DNA from: Marinimicrobium sp.
Lineage (GTDB): Bacteria; Pseudomonadota; Gammaproteobacteria; Pseudomonadales; Cellvibrionaceae
DNA: 38,990 bases
Assembly (NCBI GenBank): GCA_027322215.1
Contig: DAHVRW010000004.1
Span: forward strand, 1 to 38,990
Reading direction: 5' to 3'
The notes beneath the pieces are model-generated. The model did not search any database, was not told the DNA's origin, and worked only from the letters and a program-made list of their open reading frames with translations. A program made the position numbers and the translations under genes. This document shows, one piece after another, positions 30,464 through 38,990 of this stretch (positions are counted from its first letter, which is position 1; every line of letters starts with the position of its first letter).

Positions 30464-30482
30464 CGGGGGCTTTACGCCCCCG
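30464..30482 (-). terminator. Terminator hairpin downstream of the GH43 gene
   Basis: cgggggc-tttac-gcccccg. Confidence 0.7.
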
Positions 30483-30489
30483 TTTGATA

Positions 30490-31488
30490 TCAGTCTTTAA
30501 AAGCGCTGAGAGTTTGAATGGTGCCGTCTTCGTTATGCACCAGTTCAGTCATCTTCATGTTGCGCAGATGCGTTACGCCCTCGGACAGCTCACAGTCGTG
30601 GTAGAACAAATACCACTTACCTTCTACTTCAACAACCGAGTGGTGGTTAGTCCAGCCCAGAACTGGCTCCAGAATAACACCGCGGTAGGTGAAGGGCCCG
30701 TACGGGTTGTCGCCAGTGGCGTAGGCAATAAGGTGCGTGTCGCCAGTGGAGTAGGAGAAGTAGTAAGTACCATTATACTTGTGCACCCAGGGCGCTTCGA
30801 AATAGCGGCGGGAATTGTCGCCGGCTTTCAGCGGCTCGCCGTTCTCGTCCAGGATCACCACGTCTCGGGGCTCTTCCGCCAGCTCCAACATGTCATCGGT
30901 GAGCTTGGCGACTTTACCGCACAGCGCCGGTTCGTCATCCGCGGGGTAGATATCTTCCTCCACGTATTCGCCTGTTGCCCAACGCTGTAGCTGACCGCCC
31001 CAGATGCCGCCGTAGTACAGGTAGTAGCTGCCGTCGTCGTCTTCATAGACCGCCGGGTCGATACTCACAGTGCCTTTGATGGGCTCGGGTTGGGCCGTGA
31101 AGGGGCCAGCGGGGGAGTCGCTCACGGCAACGCCGATGCGGAAGATGTCTTGTTTGTCTTTCGCGGGGAAGTAAAAATAGTACTTACCGTCTTTGTGGGC
31201 ACAATCCGGGGCCCACATTTGGCGGCCCGCCCAGGGCACATCCTCAACGGTCAGCGCCATGCCGTGGTCAGTCACTTCGCCGAAGGGCTCGGCCATGGAA
31301 AATACATGGTAGTCCTTCATGCAAAAGTGAGAACCATCGTCGTTAAACGGCACACCGCCCTCAACGTCACGTGACGGGTAGACATAAATCCGGCCCTCAA
31401 AATAGTGGGCCGAGGGGTCGGCGGTATAAACATGACTCACCAGCGGTTTGTTGGCGAATTTTCTCTGGGTCGTTTCTTTAGTACTCAC
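30490..31488 (-). CDS. Glycoside hydrolase family 43 (beta-xylosidase / arabinofuranosidase-like)
   Basis: Five-bladed propeller features: YTADPSAHYFEGRIYVYPS, MWAPDCAHKDGKYYFYFPA, SIDPAVYEDDDGSYYLYYGG, FEAPWVHKYNGTYYFSYS. No signal peptide. Confidence 0.88.
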   Translation of the reverse strand: MSTKETTQRKFANKPLVSHVYTADPSAHYFEGRIYVYPSRDVEGGVPFNDDGSHFCMKDYHVFSMAEPFGEVTDHGMALTVEDVPWAGRQMWAPDCAHKDGKYYFYFPAKDKQDIFRIGVAVSDSPAGPFTAQPEPIKGTVSIDPAVYEDDDGSYYLYYGGIWGGQLQRWATGEYVEEDIYPADDEPALCGKVAKLTDDMLELAEEPRDVVILDENGEPLKAGDNSRRYFEAPWVHKYNGTYYFSYSTGDTHLIAYATGDNPYGPFTYRGVILEPVLGWTNHHSVVEVEGKWYLFYHDCELSEGVTHLRNMKMTELVHNEDGTIQTLSAFKD

Positions 31489-31539
31489 GTTGTAATCTCT
31501 CTGTGATAGTTAATTGAAAAGTGAATAATTAATTTGCCA

Positions 31540-32748
31540 TTACCAATGCCATAGAGTTCCATCTTCCAGGCGGTTGACTGGCAAACTCGCGGGTTGGTAC
31601 GGGTATTGAGCGGCCAGGGCTTCATCAATGTCTACGCCATGGCCGGGTGTTTCGCCGGGGGTAAAATAGCCATCGTCGAATTCGTAAGCGCGACTAAAAA
31701 CCGATTCCATTTGTTCGCTGTGCGCCATATGTTCCTGAATGCCGAAGTTGGGCACCCAGTAATCAAAGTGCAGCGCCGCGCCCATGGTAACGGGCGACAA
31801 GTCAGTGGCGCCGTGAAAGCCGGTGCGCACGGCGTATAGGCTGGCGAAGTCAGCCAGACGCCGTACATGGGTGATGCCCCCGCCATGCACTAACGTCATG
31901 CGGATGTAATCAATCCATTGGTTCTGAATCAGCTCGCGGCAGTCGTGAATGCTGTTGAAGACCTCGCCCACGGCCAGAGGCGTGGTGGTGTGCTGGCGCA
32001 CCAGCCGGAATGCCTCCTGGTTTTCCGCGGGAACACAGTCTTCCATCCAAAATAAGTGGTACGGCTCCAATGCTTTGCCTAGGCGCGCGGCCTCGATGGG
32101 GGTGAGGCGATGGTGCACATCGTGCAGCAGGTGCAGGTCGTTGCCGAATGAACGACGTACCTGCGCAAATACTTCGGGAATAAAGTCCAGGTATTTGTGG
32201 GTGGACCAGGACTCTTCCGAAGGCAAGGCTGAGTCCGCAGGCTCATAGCTGGCATCGTCCTTGGCCACGCCATAGGTTTTGGCGATACCTGGAATGCCGC
32301 ACTGCACACGAATGGCTTTGTAGCCCTGGGCTTTGGCTTGCGCCACGGCCTCCAGGGTGGAGTCCAAATCTTTTCCGTTGGCGTGGGTGTACGCCATGAT
32401 TCGGTCCCGGCTGCGTCCGCCCAGTAATTGGTATAAAGGCATGTTGGCGGCTTTGGCTTTGATATCCCATAGGGCTACATCGACGCCCGCAAGCGCGGTC
32501 ATGCCCACAGGCCCGCGCCGCCAGTAAGCGCCGCGGTAAAAAAACTGCCAGATGTCTTCGATGCGACGGGCGTCCCGCCCGATCAGTGCCGGCAGAACGT
32601 GATCTTCCAGGTAGGCTACAACGGACATCTCCCGGCCATTAAGGGTGGCATCGCCGATACCGTAAAGACCGTCTTCGGTGACAATTTTCACGGTCACGAA
32701 GTTGCGGCCCGGGCAGGTCACAATCACTTTGGCGTCGGTTATCTTCAT
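31540..32748 (-). CDS. manD: D-mannonate dehydratase, enolase superfamily (ManD/RspA type)
   Basis: 402 aa: [76 protein letters not shown]-like [17 protein letters not shown]. Confidence 0.9.
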   Translation of the reverse strand: MKITDAKVIVTCPGRNFVTVKIVTEDGLYGIGDATLNGREMSVVAYLEDHVLPALIGRDARRIEDIWQFFYRGAYWRRGPVGMTALAGVDVALWDIKAKAANMPLYQLLGGRSRDRIMAYTHANGKDLDSTLEAVAQAKAQGYKAIRVQCGIPGIAKTYGVAKDDASYEPADSALPSEESWSTHKYLDFIPEVFAQVRRSFGNDLHLLHDVHHRLTPIEAARLGKALEPYHLFWMEDCVPAENQEAFRLVRQHTTTPLAVGEVFNSIHDCRELIQNQWIDYIRMTLVHGGGITHVRRLADFASLYAVRTGFHGATDLSPVTMGAALHFDYWVPNFGIQEHMAHSEQMESVFSRAYEFDDGYFTPGETPGHGVDIDEALAAQYPYQPASLPVNRLEDGTLWHW

Positions 32749-32778
32749 GCGCTCATACTCATGATAGGATTTTTTAGT

Positions 32779-35652
32779 TTAATGGCGCTCACTTTGCGGT
32801 GGCCCCAGATAGCTCGGTTTCAGATTGCCCGTATCGATCACGATTTTTTGCAAAGTCGCACCCGGATCTACCCGGTAAAAGCGAAGGCGGTGCAGGCCCG
32901 GCTTATCAATGGTATGAGTGCTGGCAGCGGTGCGGATATTGTCCAATACGGACGTCTCCCACGCCTGATCGCTTAAATCTTCGAGGAAATCGATGGTTTG
33001 AGCGGTCTCACCTTCGAAGCCGATACCATATCGAATGCCCCGACCGGGAACAAAATTCAAACTTGGAGCGAAGTGACTGTACACCGTGAACTCGCCGGTG
33101 CTGAAGAAGTACACGTCGTACTCCACATACGGAGCTTGTGCCAAGTCAGTGGTGCTGTCATCGGTAATGGGATACGCGCTAATGGAAGACTCCGTTCGAC
33201 CGTGGTTGGTAATGACGTCAAACCGGTAGCCGCCCTTTTGGTTCTGGCGGTCGAAATTGCCCGCCTCAATGCTCACGTAACCATCGGCTTCCACAAAACC
33301 TTTAGCACGTCGCAGTAAGCGGCGCTCTGGTTTGTCGATGTGTACCGCGACGTTGGCGCCCCCCCAGCCGGTGCCCTGAATAAAGACGGAGCCCGTATTT
33401 GCGCCGGTGGGCGCCTTGTCCCAGTCAATACTCACTTGTATCTCTTGATCGCGTTCGACGGTGCCTTCGGTGACGTTGAGCCGAATCCACGGGTCGCTGG
33501 CCTGGGCGCTGAAGTCAAACGGCGCTGTGCCGCGGTTGTACACGGTGATGCGGCGCTCTTTCTGACCGAACGGCGTAAAGGTTTGCAGTGCCAAGGGGCC
33601 TGGTACTGGCCAGGCCCGCTCCATGCCTTCCACGGCAACGCCCATGTCGGCTTCCCCGTGGGGCTCGTAGTCGTAAATCACTGGGCGAACGTTCGCCACG
33701 GGCCGGTTCCAGTGGTTATAACCGATGCGGGTTTCGGACATCATGTGTTCCCACTTACCGTCGTTGAGTTGGTGGTAGTGGTCTTCCAGGTCGGCGTCCC
33801 GCTGGAACGCCTCCTGCACTTTTTGGCCATACTCGTTGGCGTAACGCCGACCTTGTTGTGCGTAGAGGTGGTTGCGAGCCTGGTCCACGTACATTTGGGT
33901 GATGTTGGCGCTGGCGCGCACTTTATGGCGCACCAACTGCTCGTAGGCGTCGCGATAGGCTTCGGGAATGCGCTCGTACAGTGCCTCGGCTCGCGCCACG
34001 AGTGCTTCCATTTCGGCGTAGATACGCTCCGCTTCGCGGTAGTTGTGCAGGCTGTAGGTGTTTTTATCCTGAGCCTCGGGTTTGCGGCGTCCGTTGTGCC
34101 GGGTGTAGTCGGTAATCAGCTCGTAAATTTCCTGGGCATACTCTGGGCCAAAGTTACGCGCTGCCCAGCGTTGCCCGAATTGCTGGGTGTTTTCCAGATT
34201 CCAGTAGTCCGGGTTCCAGGCCATGCGCAGGAAAAAATCGATCGGGTATTCCATGGGCTTCAGATCACCCACGTTCACCAGCCAGATTTTGTGGGCCTCG
34301 TGTTTGTGGGCCAGGTGCATCTGCTCCCACATCTTTTTCAGCGGCATGGTGTTGATCCAGCGATAAGAGCGCGGGCCGCCCACATAATCGAAGTGGTAGT
34401 AAACACCGGCACCACCAGCGCGGTCGCGCTCTTCTGGAGTCGGCAGGCGGCGGTGGTTGCCAAAGTTGTCATTGGCCCACAGCAGGATGACATCATCGGG
34501 TACGCGCATTCCGGCTTCGTAAAAGTCCTGCACCTCTTTATATAACGCCCACACCTGGGGGACTTCGTCCAGCGGTCGATCATCGAATACTTCCGCTAAA
34601 ATTTTGCGCTGATCGTTGACGATGCGCTCCAGCAATTCGACGTTTTGTCCCTCGGCCATGGCAGTATCTTCCTGTCCGCGCATGCCCAAGGTATAGATGC
34701 TGTCGTAGTTTTTGTGGCGTTTAGGCCCCTCGCGCCAAAATTCCCGCAGATTTTCCCCGTTGGTGGAGTACTCCCAGGCGCCCTCGCCGTACCAGTTCCA
34801 TTCTTTGTCCCAACGCATCATGGGTTCGTGGTGCGAGGTGCTCACCACCACGCCGTATTCGTGCGCCAGAATCATGTTCAGCTCATCTTCGTCCGCAAAG
34901 GCGTTGTTCCACATGGTGGGCCACAAAAAGTTGCCTTTCAGACGCATAATCAGGTCAAACACGTGCACGTAAAATTCGTGGTGATAACCGTCTTTCTTCG
35001 CGTGTACCCACGTGGTGAGGGCTGGCCATTCGTTGTTTAGGAAGATGCCGCGGTACTGAACGGTAGGCACCTCCTGAATGCGCGTCCCTCTTTTAATGTA
35101 CAGCTGGTCGCTGGTCTTGACCGGGACGTCCGCCCACCAGTGCCAGGGGGAGACGCCGATTTGCTCAGCCAGGTCGTAGGCTCCGTAGGCGGCACCGCGC
35201 CGGTTGCTGCCAGCAATTACGAGGGCGCGCTCCATGTCGGGCAGGGGGTTGTCGATCACTTCCATATGAAAGCCGTCCCAAGCGCCCACAATATCGCTTG
35301 GGTCGAACGCACCATCGGCTACCAATCGATCGATCAGCTCGCTTTGGCCGAGGGTGCCCATAATGATACTGTGCTTGCCCAGACCGTCGGCGCTGCGCAC
35401 GATTTGTGGCTGTTTGCCCGTGACTCGTTGGATATCCGAGCGCAAGGCGCGCGCCGCGTGCTGCACGGCGTCGTCGTCTTGGGCGTCCACATAGATATTG
35501 GACAGGTACTCAGAACCCACCACGCTCAGGCTTCCACTTTGGGGCGCATGTTCTACGTAGCTGGGCTTATCAATGGCTTGGGCGCTGATCGCGCTGGCCC
35601 AAAGAATTAGCAAAATGCAGGCGCGCTTTCCCGGTTGGATCCACGATTTCAT
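32779..35652 (-). CDS. Glycoside hydrolase family 115 (xylan alpha-1,2-glucuronidase)
   Basis: Signal peptide from MKSWIQPGKRACILLILWASAISAQA; GH115-like core (RGIFLNNEWPALTTWVHAKKDGYHHEFYVHVFDLIMRLKGNFLWPTMWNNAF, HHEPMMRWDKEW) and beta-rich C-terminus. Confidence 0.9.
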   Translation of the reverse strand: MKSWIQPGKRACILLILWASAISAQAIDKPSYVEHAPQSGSLSVVGSEYLSNIYVDAQDDDAVQHAARALRSDIQRVTGKQPQIVRSADGLGKHSIIMGTLGQSELIDRLVADGAFDPSDIVGAWDGFHMEVIDNPLPDMERALVIAGSNRRGAAYGAYDLAEQIGVSPWHWWADVPVKTSDQLYIKRGTRIQEVPTVQYRGIFLNNEWPALTTWVHAKKDGYHHEFYVHVFDLIMRLKGNFLWPTMWNNAFADEDELNMILAHEYGVVVSTSHHEPMMRWDKEWNWYGEGAWEYSTNGENLREFWREGPKRHKNYDSIYTLGMRGQEDTAMAEGQNVELLERIVNDQRKILAEVFDDRPLDEVPQVWALYKEVQDFYEAGMRVPDDVILLWANDNFGNHRRLPTPEERDRAGGAGVYYHFDYVGGPRSYRWINTMPLKKMWEQMHLAHKHEAHKIWLVNVGDLKPMEYPIDFFLRMAWNPDYWNLENTQQFGQRWAARNFGPEYAQEIYELITDYTRHNGRRKPEAQDKNTYSLHNYREAERIYAEMEALVARAEALYERIPEAYRDAYEQLVRHKVRASANITQMYVDQARNHLYAQQGRRYANEYGQKVQEAFQRDADLEDHYHQLNDGKWEHMMSETRIGYNHWNRPVANVRPVIYDYEPHGEADMGVAVEGMERAWPVPGPLALQTFTPFGQKERRITVYNRGTAPFDFSAQASDPWIRLNVTEGTVERDQEIQVSIDWDKAPTGANTGSVFIQGTGWGGANVAVHIDKPERRLLRRAKGFVEADGYVSIEAGNFDRQNQKGGYRFDVITNHGRTESSISAYPITDDSTTDLAQAPYVEYDVYFFSTGEFTVYSHFAPSLNFVPGRGIRYGIGFEGETAQTIDFLEDLSDQAWETSVLDNIRTAASTHTIDKPGLHRLRFYRVDPGATLQKIVIDTGNLKPSYLGPPQSERH

Positions 35653-35745
35653 AGTTAGAGGGTCTCTTATTTTATTTCCCGCCACGGGTTCAACGGCTTT
35701 TAGCACGTGTGCCGCAGCCCGCCGCAAAGAGGTGCGGGCTTGTCC

Positions 35746-35765
35746 GTTGAGTAGGGTTGAGTAGG
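35746..35765. repeat. Tandem 10-bp repeat (gttgagtagg x2) upstream of GH115
   Basis: gttgagtagggttgagtagg, about 95-115 nt upstream of the GH115 start. Confidence 0.85.
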
Positions 35766-35982
35766 AAGGGGTCGAGCACCGCACGGTAGGCCGTCGAACC
35801 GTCAATGGCCAGGAAGTGCCTGGGTGCATGTGTACTCCTTATGTAAAGCCGGGAGCATAATGAGGTTGAACCGCCGACTTTCAGGCGCCCATGCTTCTAG
35901 TCAACAAAACAATAAGGCTAACTAAGCAGGGGCCTGATTACAAGAGGGCGGTGGCTTTAAAAAGGAAGAATGTTTGGGCTGC

Positions 35983-36735
35983 TTAGAACTCGAAGGAAAA
36001 CCCTTTTTCGGTGAGCTCCCCGTAAGCTTTGGCGTCAAAGCGATAGAGGTTGGCCGCTCGGTGAGGTACACCGGTTTGTTTCTCGTTACAGCGGGCCAGC
36101 AGGTTCATTTTCATCATTTTGCGCCGGAAGTTGGGCTTGTCCAGCTTGACGTCCAAAATGGCTTCGTAGAGCTCTTGCAGTTGCAGCAAGGTGAATTTTT
36201 CGGGCAAAAGGTTGAATCCGATAGGCTTGTGGCGCACTTGGTGGCGTAGAAACTGTATGCCGTAGTCGACGATGCTTGAATGGTCGTAGAGCAACGGTGG
36301 CAGCTCCTTGACGTTGAACCACTTGGCCTCAGCGGCCTCTGTGCCCGCCACCAATGGGTAGTCCTCGGCGCTCACCAAGGCATAGTAGGCGATCGTGACC
36401 ACTCGCTCCTCTGGGAAACGGTCGATTCGCCCGAAAGCTTTGAGTTGCTCCAGATACAGATCGCGCACGCCGGTCAGGTTCAGCAGTAGACGAGCGGCAG
36501 CATCGCGCAGGTTTTCGTCACGGCCGATATAGCCCCCAGGGAGTGCCCAGCCACCTTTGCCGGGGCCGACGTCATGTTTCACCAACATGATGTCCAGCTG
36601 CCCATGATCCAGCCCGAAAATCACGTTGTCGATGGAAAGTCCAGCCAGAAATTCAGTTGGCTCAGGCAGCGGAGCGGCTTCCCGGTGGGGCAGTTTTTGA
36701 CGATCGGGTGTGGTTCTTGGCACAGGCATATCCAT
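35983..36735 (-). CDS. NrtR-like Nudix-domain transcriptional regulator
   Basis: Nudix-like N-terminus (VKHDVGPGKGGWALPGGYIGRDENLRDAAARLLLNLTG) and C-terminal winged-helix-like domain (FTLLQLQELYEAILDVKLDKPNFRRKMMK). Alternative starts 36729 and 36819. Confidence 0.85.
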   Translation of the reverse strand: MDMPVPRTTPDRQKLPHREAAPLPEPTEFLAGLSIDNVIFGLDHGQLDIMLVKHDVGPGKGGWALPGGYIGRDENLRDAAARLLLNLTGVRDLYLEQLKAFGRIDRFPEERVVTIAYYALVSAEDYPLVAGTEAAEAKWFNVKELPPLLYDHSSIVDYGIQFLRHQVRHKPIGFNLLPEKFTLLQLQELYEAILDVKLDKPNFRRKMMKMNLLARCNEKQTGVPHRAANLYRFDAKAYGELTEKGFSFEF

Positions 36736-37187
36736 CGGACAAAGATTTAGAAGAGATTGCTTTAAAAGCCCTGTAAGCGAAGTGAGGGACTCGCGGACGG
36801 TCCGAACCCCCGAGGGCACGGGCTTAAAGCTGGCGCGATTATACAGTTAGCCCCCTTCGGGGTCGAGAGCCAAGGCCGGCGCAGCGCCTGGGGAGCAAGC
36901 GATGGGCCGGGCGACAAGGCCGGATTTAAAGGGGCAATAGCCGCAGAGGACAATAATGCTTCTCGCGCCACATTTATGGGCTTGTAAAGTTTGACTGATT
37001 GTGGAGTTTAGTGCAGTATCCCGTGCATTGGTCTGTTTTGACTATTACGCTCCCATCGGCGTGTTGACTGGCGTGGGGGTGTACGAGCGGTCCAAACGAA
37101 TCCAGTTTCACCCTTCGGTCACCGTTCCACGCTCGAGCGGGAGGGGCTGGATCTATAATTTACATAATAAAAACGGGGTAAAGCGCA

Positions 37188-38990
37188 ATGGCTTATCGCG
37201 ACAGCACAAAACAAGAGGTCAAGTTTAAAAGATCGTTGCTCGCCATGTGTGTCATGGCAATGAGCGCGCCTTCACTGGTACAAGCACAAACAACACAAGA
37301 CGACGAGTTCGATATTGCATTGGAGGAAATCGTCGTTAGCGGCACGCGTCAAAACCTGGAAAACGCCCAGGACATCAAGCGCAACGCCAGCACCTTTGTG
37401 GATGCTATTTCATCCGAAGATATTGGTTCCCTGCCGGACCGAAGCGTACTGGAGGCCATGCAGCGTATGCCGGGCGTCTCCATTGAGCGCTTCCAGGCAC
37501 CCGATGACCCGGACCACTTCGGCGTTGAGGGCAGTGGCGCGGTTATCCGCGGTATGCAGGCGACTCGCAGTGAATTCAATGGCCGGGATTCTTTCAGCGC
37601 CAACTCTGGCCGGGGCTTGAACTTCCAAGACGTTCCCCCCGAGCTGATGGCTGGTGTGGACCTGTACAAAAACCAGTCCGCCGACATGATTGAAGGCGGT
37701 ATCGGCGGTACTGTCAGCCTGCGCACCCGCAAACCTTTCGACCAGGACGGTCGGATGGTGGCCTTTACCGGCGATATTTCTTATGGCGATATGGCTGAGA
37801 AGTCATCGCCGACAGTGTCCGGTTTGTTCAGCGATCGCTGGACCACTGACTTCGGTGAGTTTGGCCTGTTGTTGAACGCCTCTTACTCTCAGTTGTATAC
37901 CGAATCCCACGGTATTCAAACCGATGCTTTCGTTCTTTATGATGCCGACTTGTTGAACGCCCCAGAGGGGACCAGCATCCGTGAGGACGGCCGCGTTTGG
38001 ATGACCAACGGCTCCAACTTCTTCACCAAAGAAGATGACCGGCTACGCCAGGGCTTTGCCGCTGCAGGTCAGTGGGCCAGCCCCGATGGCACTATGGAAG
38101 TGACGGCTCAGTTCCTGCGCTCCGACGCACGCCTGACCTGGACCGAAAACGCTTTTAAATACCAGGGCGGTTACGGTGACGAAGAGGAGGACGGCTCAAT
38201 CACTGAAAACCGTCGCGCCGCACCCCACCCGGATTATCCCAATTTTGCCTGGAATGATCAGGGCGTGTTCCAAGCCGGTTATATTACTGACGGCGGGGGA
38301 TGGCGTGGTGTGGGCGACCGAGCAGCGCCGGATAGCGAGTATTACGGGCAGAAGTTTCAGGCGGATACCCGTTATAACGATGCGCGCAGTGTTACCGACG
38401 ATTTGAGCTTCAACCTTCAGTGGAGCCCGAACGACCGCTGGGACTTTGAAGCCGATATCCAGTTTGTTGACGCCACCACCAGCAATGACGACATGCAGGT
38501 GGCCTTGGGTATTTTCGCTCAGCAATATTTTGAAACCGGTGGCAGCAAGCCGTGGCTGACCATTATCGAGCCTTGGGACGGTCGTCGCGGTGAGCTCGAT
38601 GACAGCTATGTTCCCGAAGCTGCGCCTTGGAATCCGGAGATGGTAGGTGCGGACTGGTACTTCCAGAACCCGGATAACTACTGGTGGCGTTCGGCTATGG
38701 ACCACTACGAGCGCTCTGAAGGTGAGCTGCGTGCCTACCGTTTTGACGCGACTCATCATTTAGATGACACGCCGTTCTTCACTCAGGTGAAGGCGGGTGT
38801 ACGCTACGCCGATCGTCAGCAAATCGTGCGCAACACCTCTTGGAATTGGGGTCATATTGGGGCCGAGTGGGCAGATAACGGCGCCATGTGGCTGACCGAA
38901 GAGGGACCGCAGGATGAGCTGCGCGATCAGTATGAGTGGAAGGACTGGTCCGATTTCCACGGCGGTAACGTCGCCAGCATCCCCGGCGAT
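37188..38990 (+). CDS. TonB-dependent receptor, truncated by the window edge
   Basis: Open frame from ATG 37188 to the end (601 codons): MAYRDSTKQEVKFKRSLLAMCVMAMSAPSLVQAQ...ALEEIVVSGTRQNLENAQDIKRNASTFVDAISSEDIGSLPDRSVLEAMQRMPGVSIERF. Absent from the ORF track because no stop is reached. Confidence 0.93.
   Translation, partial: MAYRDSTKQEVKFKRSLLAMCVMAMSAPSLVQAQTTQDDEFDIALEEIVVSGTRQNLENAQDIKRNASTFVDAISSEDIGSLPDRSVLEAMQRMPGVSIERFQAPDDPDHFGVEGSGAVIRGMQATRSEFNGRDSFSANSGRGLNFQDVPPELMAGVDLYKNQSADMIEGGIGGTVSLRTRKPFDQDGRMVAFTGDISYGDMAEKSSPTVSGLFSDRWTTDFGEFGLLLNASYSQLYTESHGIQTDAFVLYDADLLNAPEGTSIREDGRVWMTNGSNFFTKEDDRLRQGFAAAGQWASPDGTMEVTAQFLRSDARLTWTENAFKYQGGYGDEEEDGSITENRRAAPHPDYPNFAWNDQGVFQAGYITDGGGWRGVGDRAAPDSEYYGQKFQADTRYNDARSVTDDLSFNLQWSPNDRWDFEADIQFVDATTSNDDMQVALGIFAQQYFETGGSKPWLTIIEPWDGRRGELDDSYVPEAAPWNPEMVGADWYFQNPDNYWWRSAMDHYERSEGELRAYRFDATHHLDDTPFFTQVKAGVRYADRQQIVRNTSWNWGHIGAEWADNGAMWLTEEGPQDELRDQYEWKDWSDFHGGNVASIPGD

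Noticed and set aside
33340-34545. 401-aa plus-strand ORF opposite the GH115 gene
   Set aside because: Shadow ORF antisense to a strongly supported GH115 frame; translation is low-complexity V/H/G/L-rich without recognisable motifs. Same reasoning applies to most other long antisense ORFs (e.g. 2421-2840, 6374-7123, 16512-17012, 38196-38759).
35653-35829. 59-aa N-terminal extension of the GH115 ORF in the track
   Set aside because: The signal peptide begins at the internal ATG (35652); the extension would bury it and overlaps the leader repeat.
36794-36804. CGGACGGTCCG palindrome near the Nudix-regulator start as an autoregulatory operator
   Set aside because: Single short palindrome; the only similar string (cggtccaaac near 37100) is too weak to claim a shared site.

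Overview
Gammaproteobacterial chromosomal window that looks like a marine polysaccharide degrader (taxonomy inferred from protein flavour only). Left edge: a minus-strand tmRNA gene (ssrA), with tandem fragments of its 3' end plus terminators and a cluster of short hairpins sharing a similar loop. Then mgtE (-), dgt (+), an outer-membrane-like protein, a VanZ-like fusion protein, a decayed HlyD/MacA-adaptor + FtsX/MacB-permease remnant, gabT, a secreted amidohydrolase, a small beta-barrel protein, a GNAT protein that seems to need a non-canonical AUU start, and the GlgE-pathway operon (glgE, treS-maltokinase fusion, glgB). The minus-strand block that follows holds a CxxCH/FG-GAP protein, DUF1275, a cytochrome P450, an orphan sdhB, an scs/dsb-like thiol-redox cluster and an NSS transporter. 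The right end is a probable glucuronoxylan-utilisation locus (GH43, mannonate dehydratase, GH115, Nudix-like regulator and a truncated TonB-dependent receptor that is missing from the ORF track because it runs off the edge). The signals least explained by standard annotation are the ssrA 3'-tail repeat array with its hairpins, the orphan SdhB with an altered conserved His, and the Nudix-like regulator with a broken catalytic box. All family calls come from reading motifs; no database search was run.
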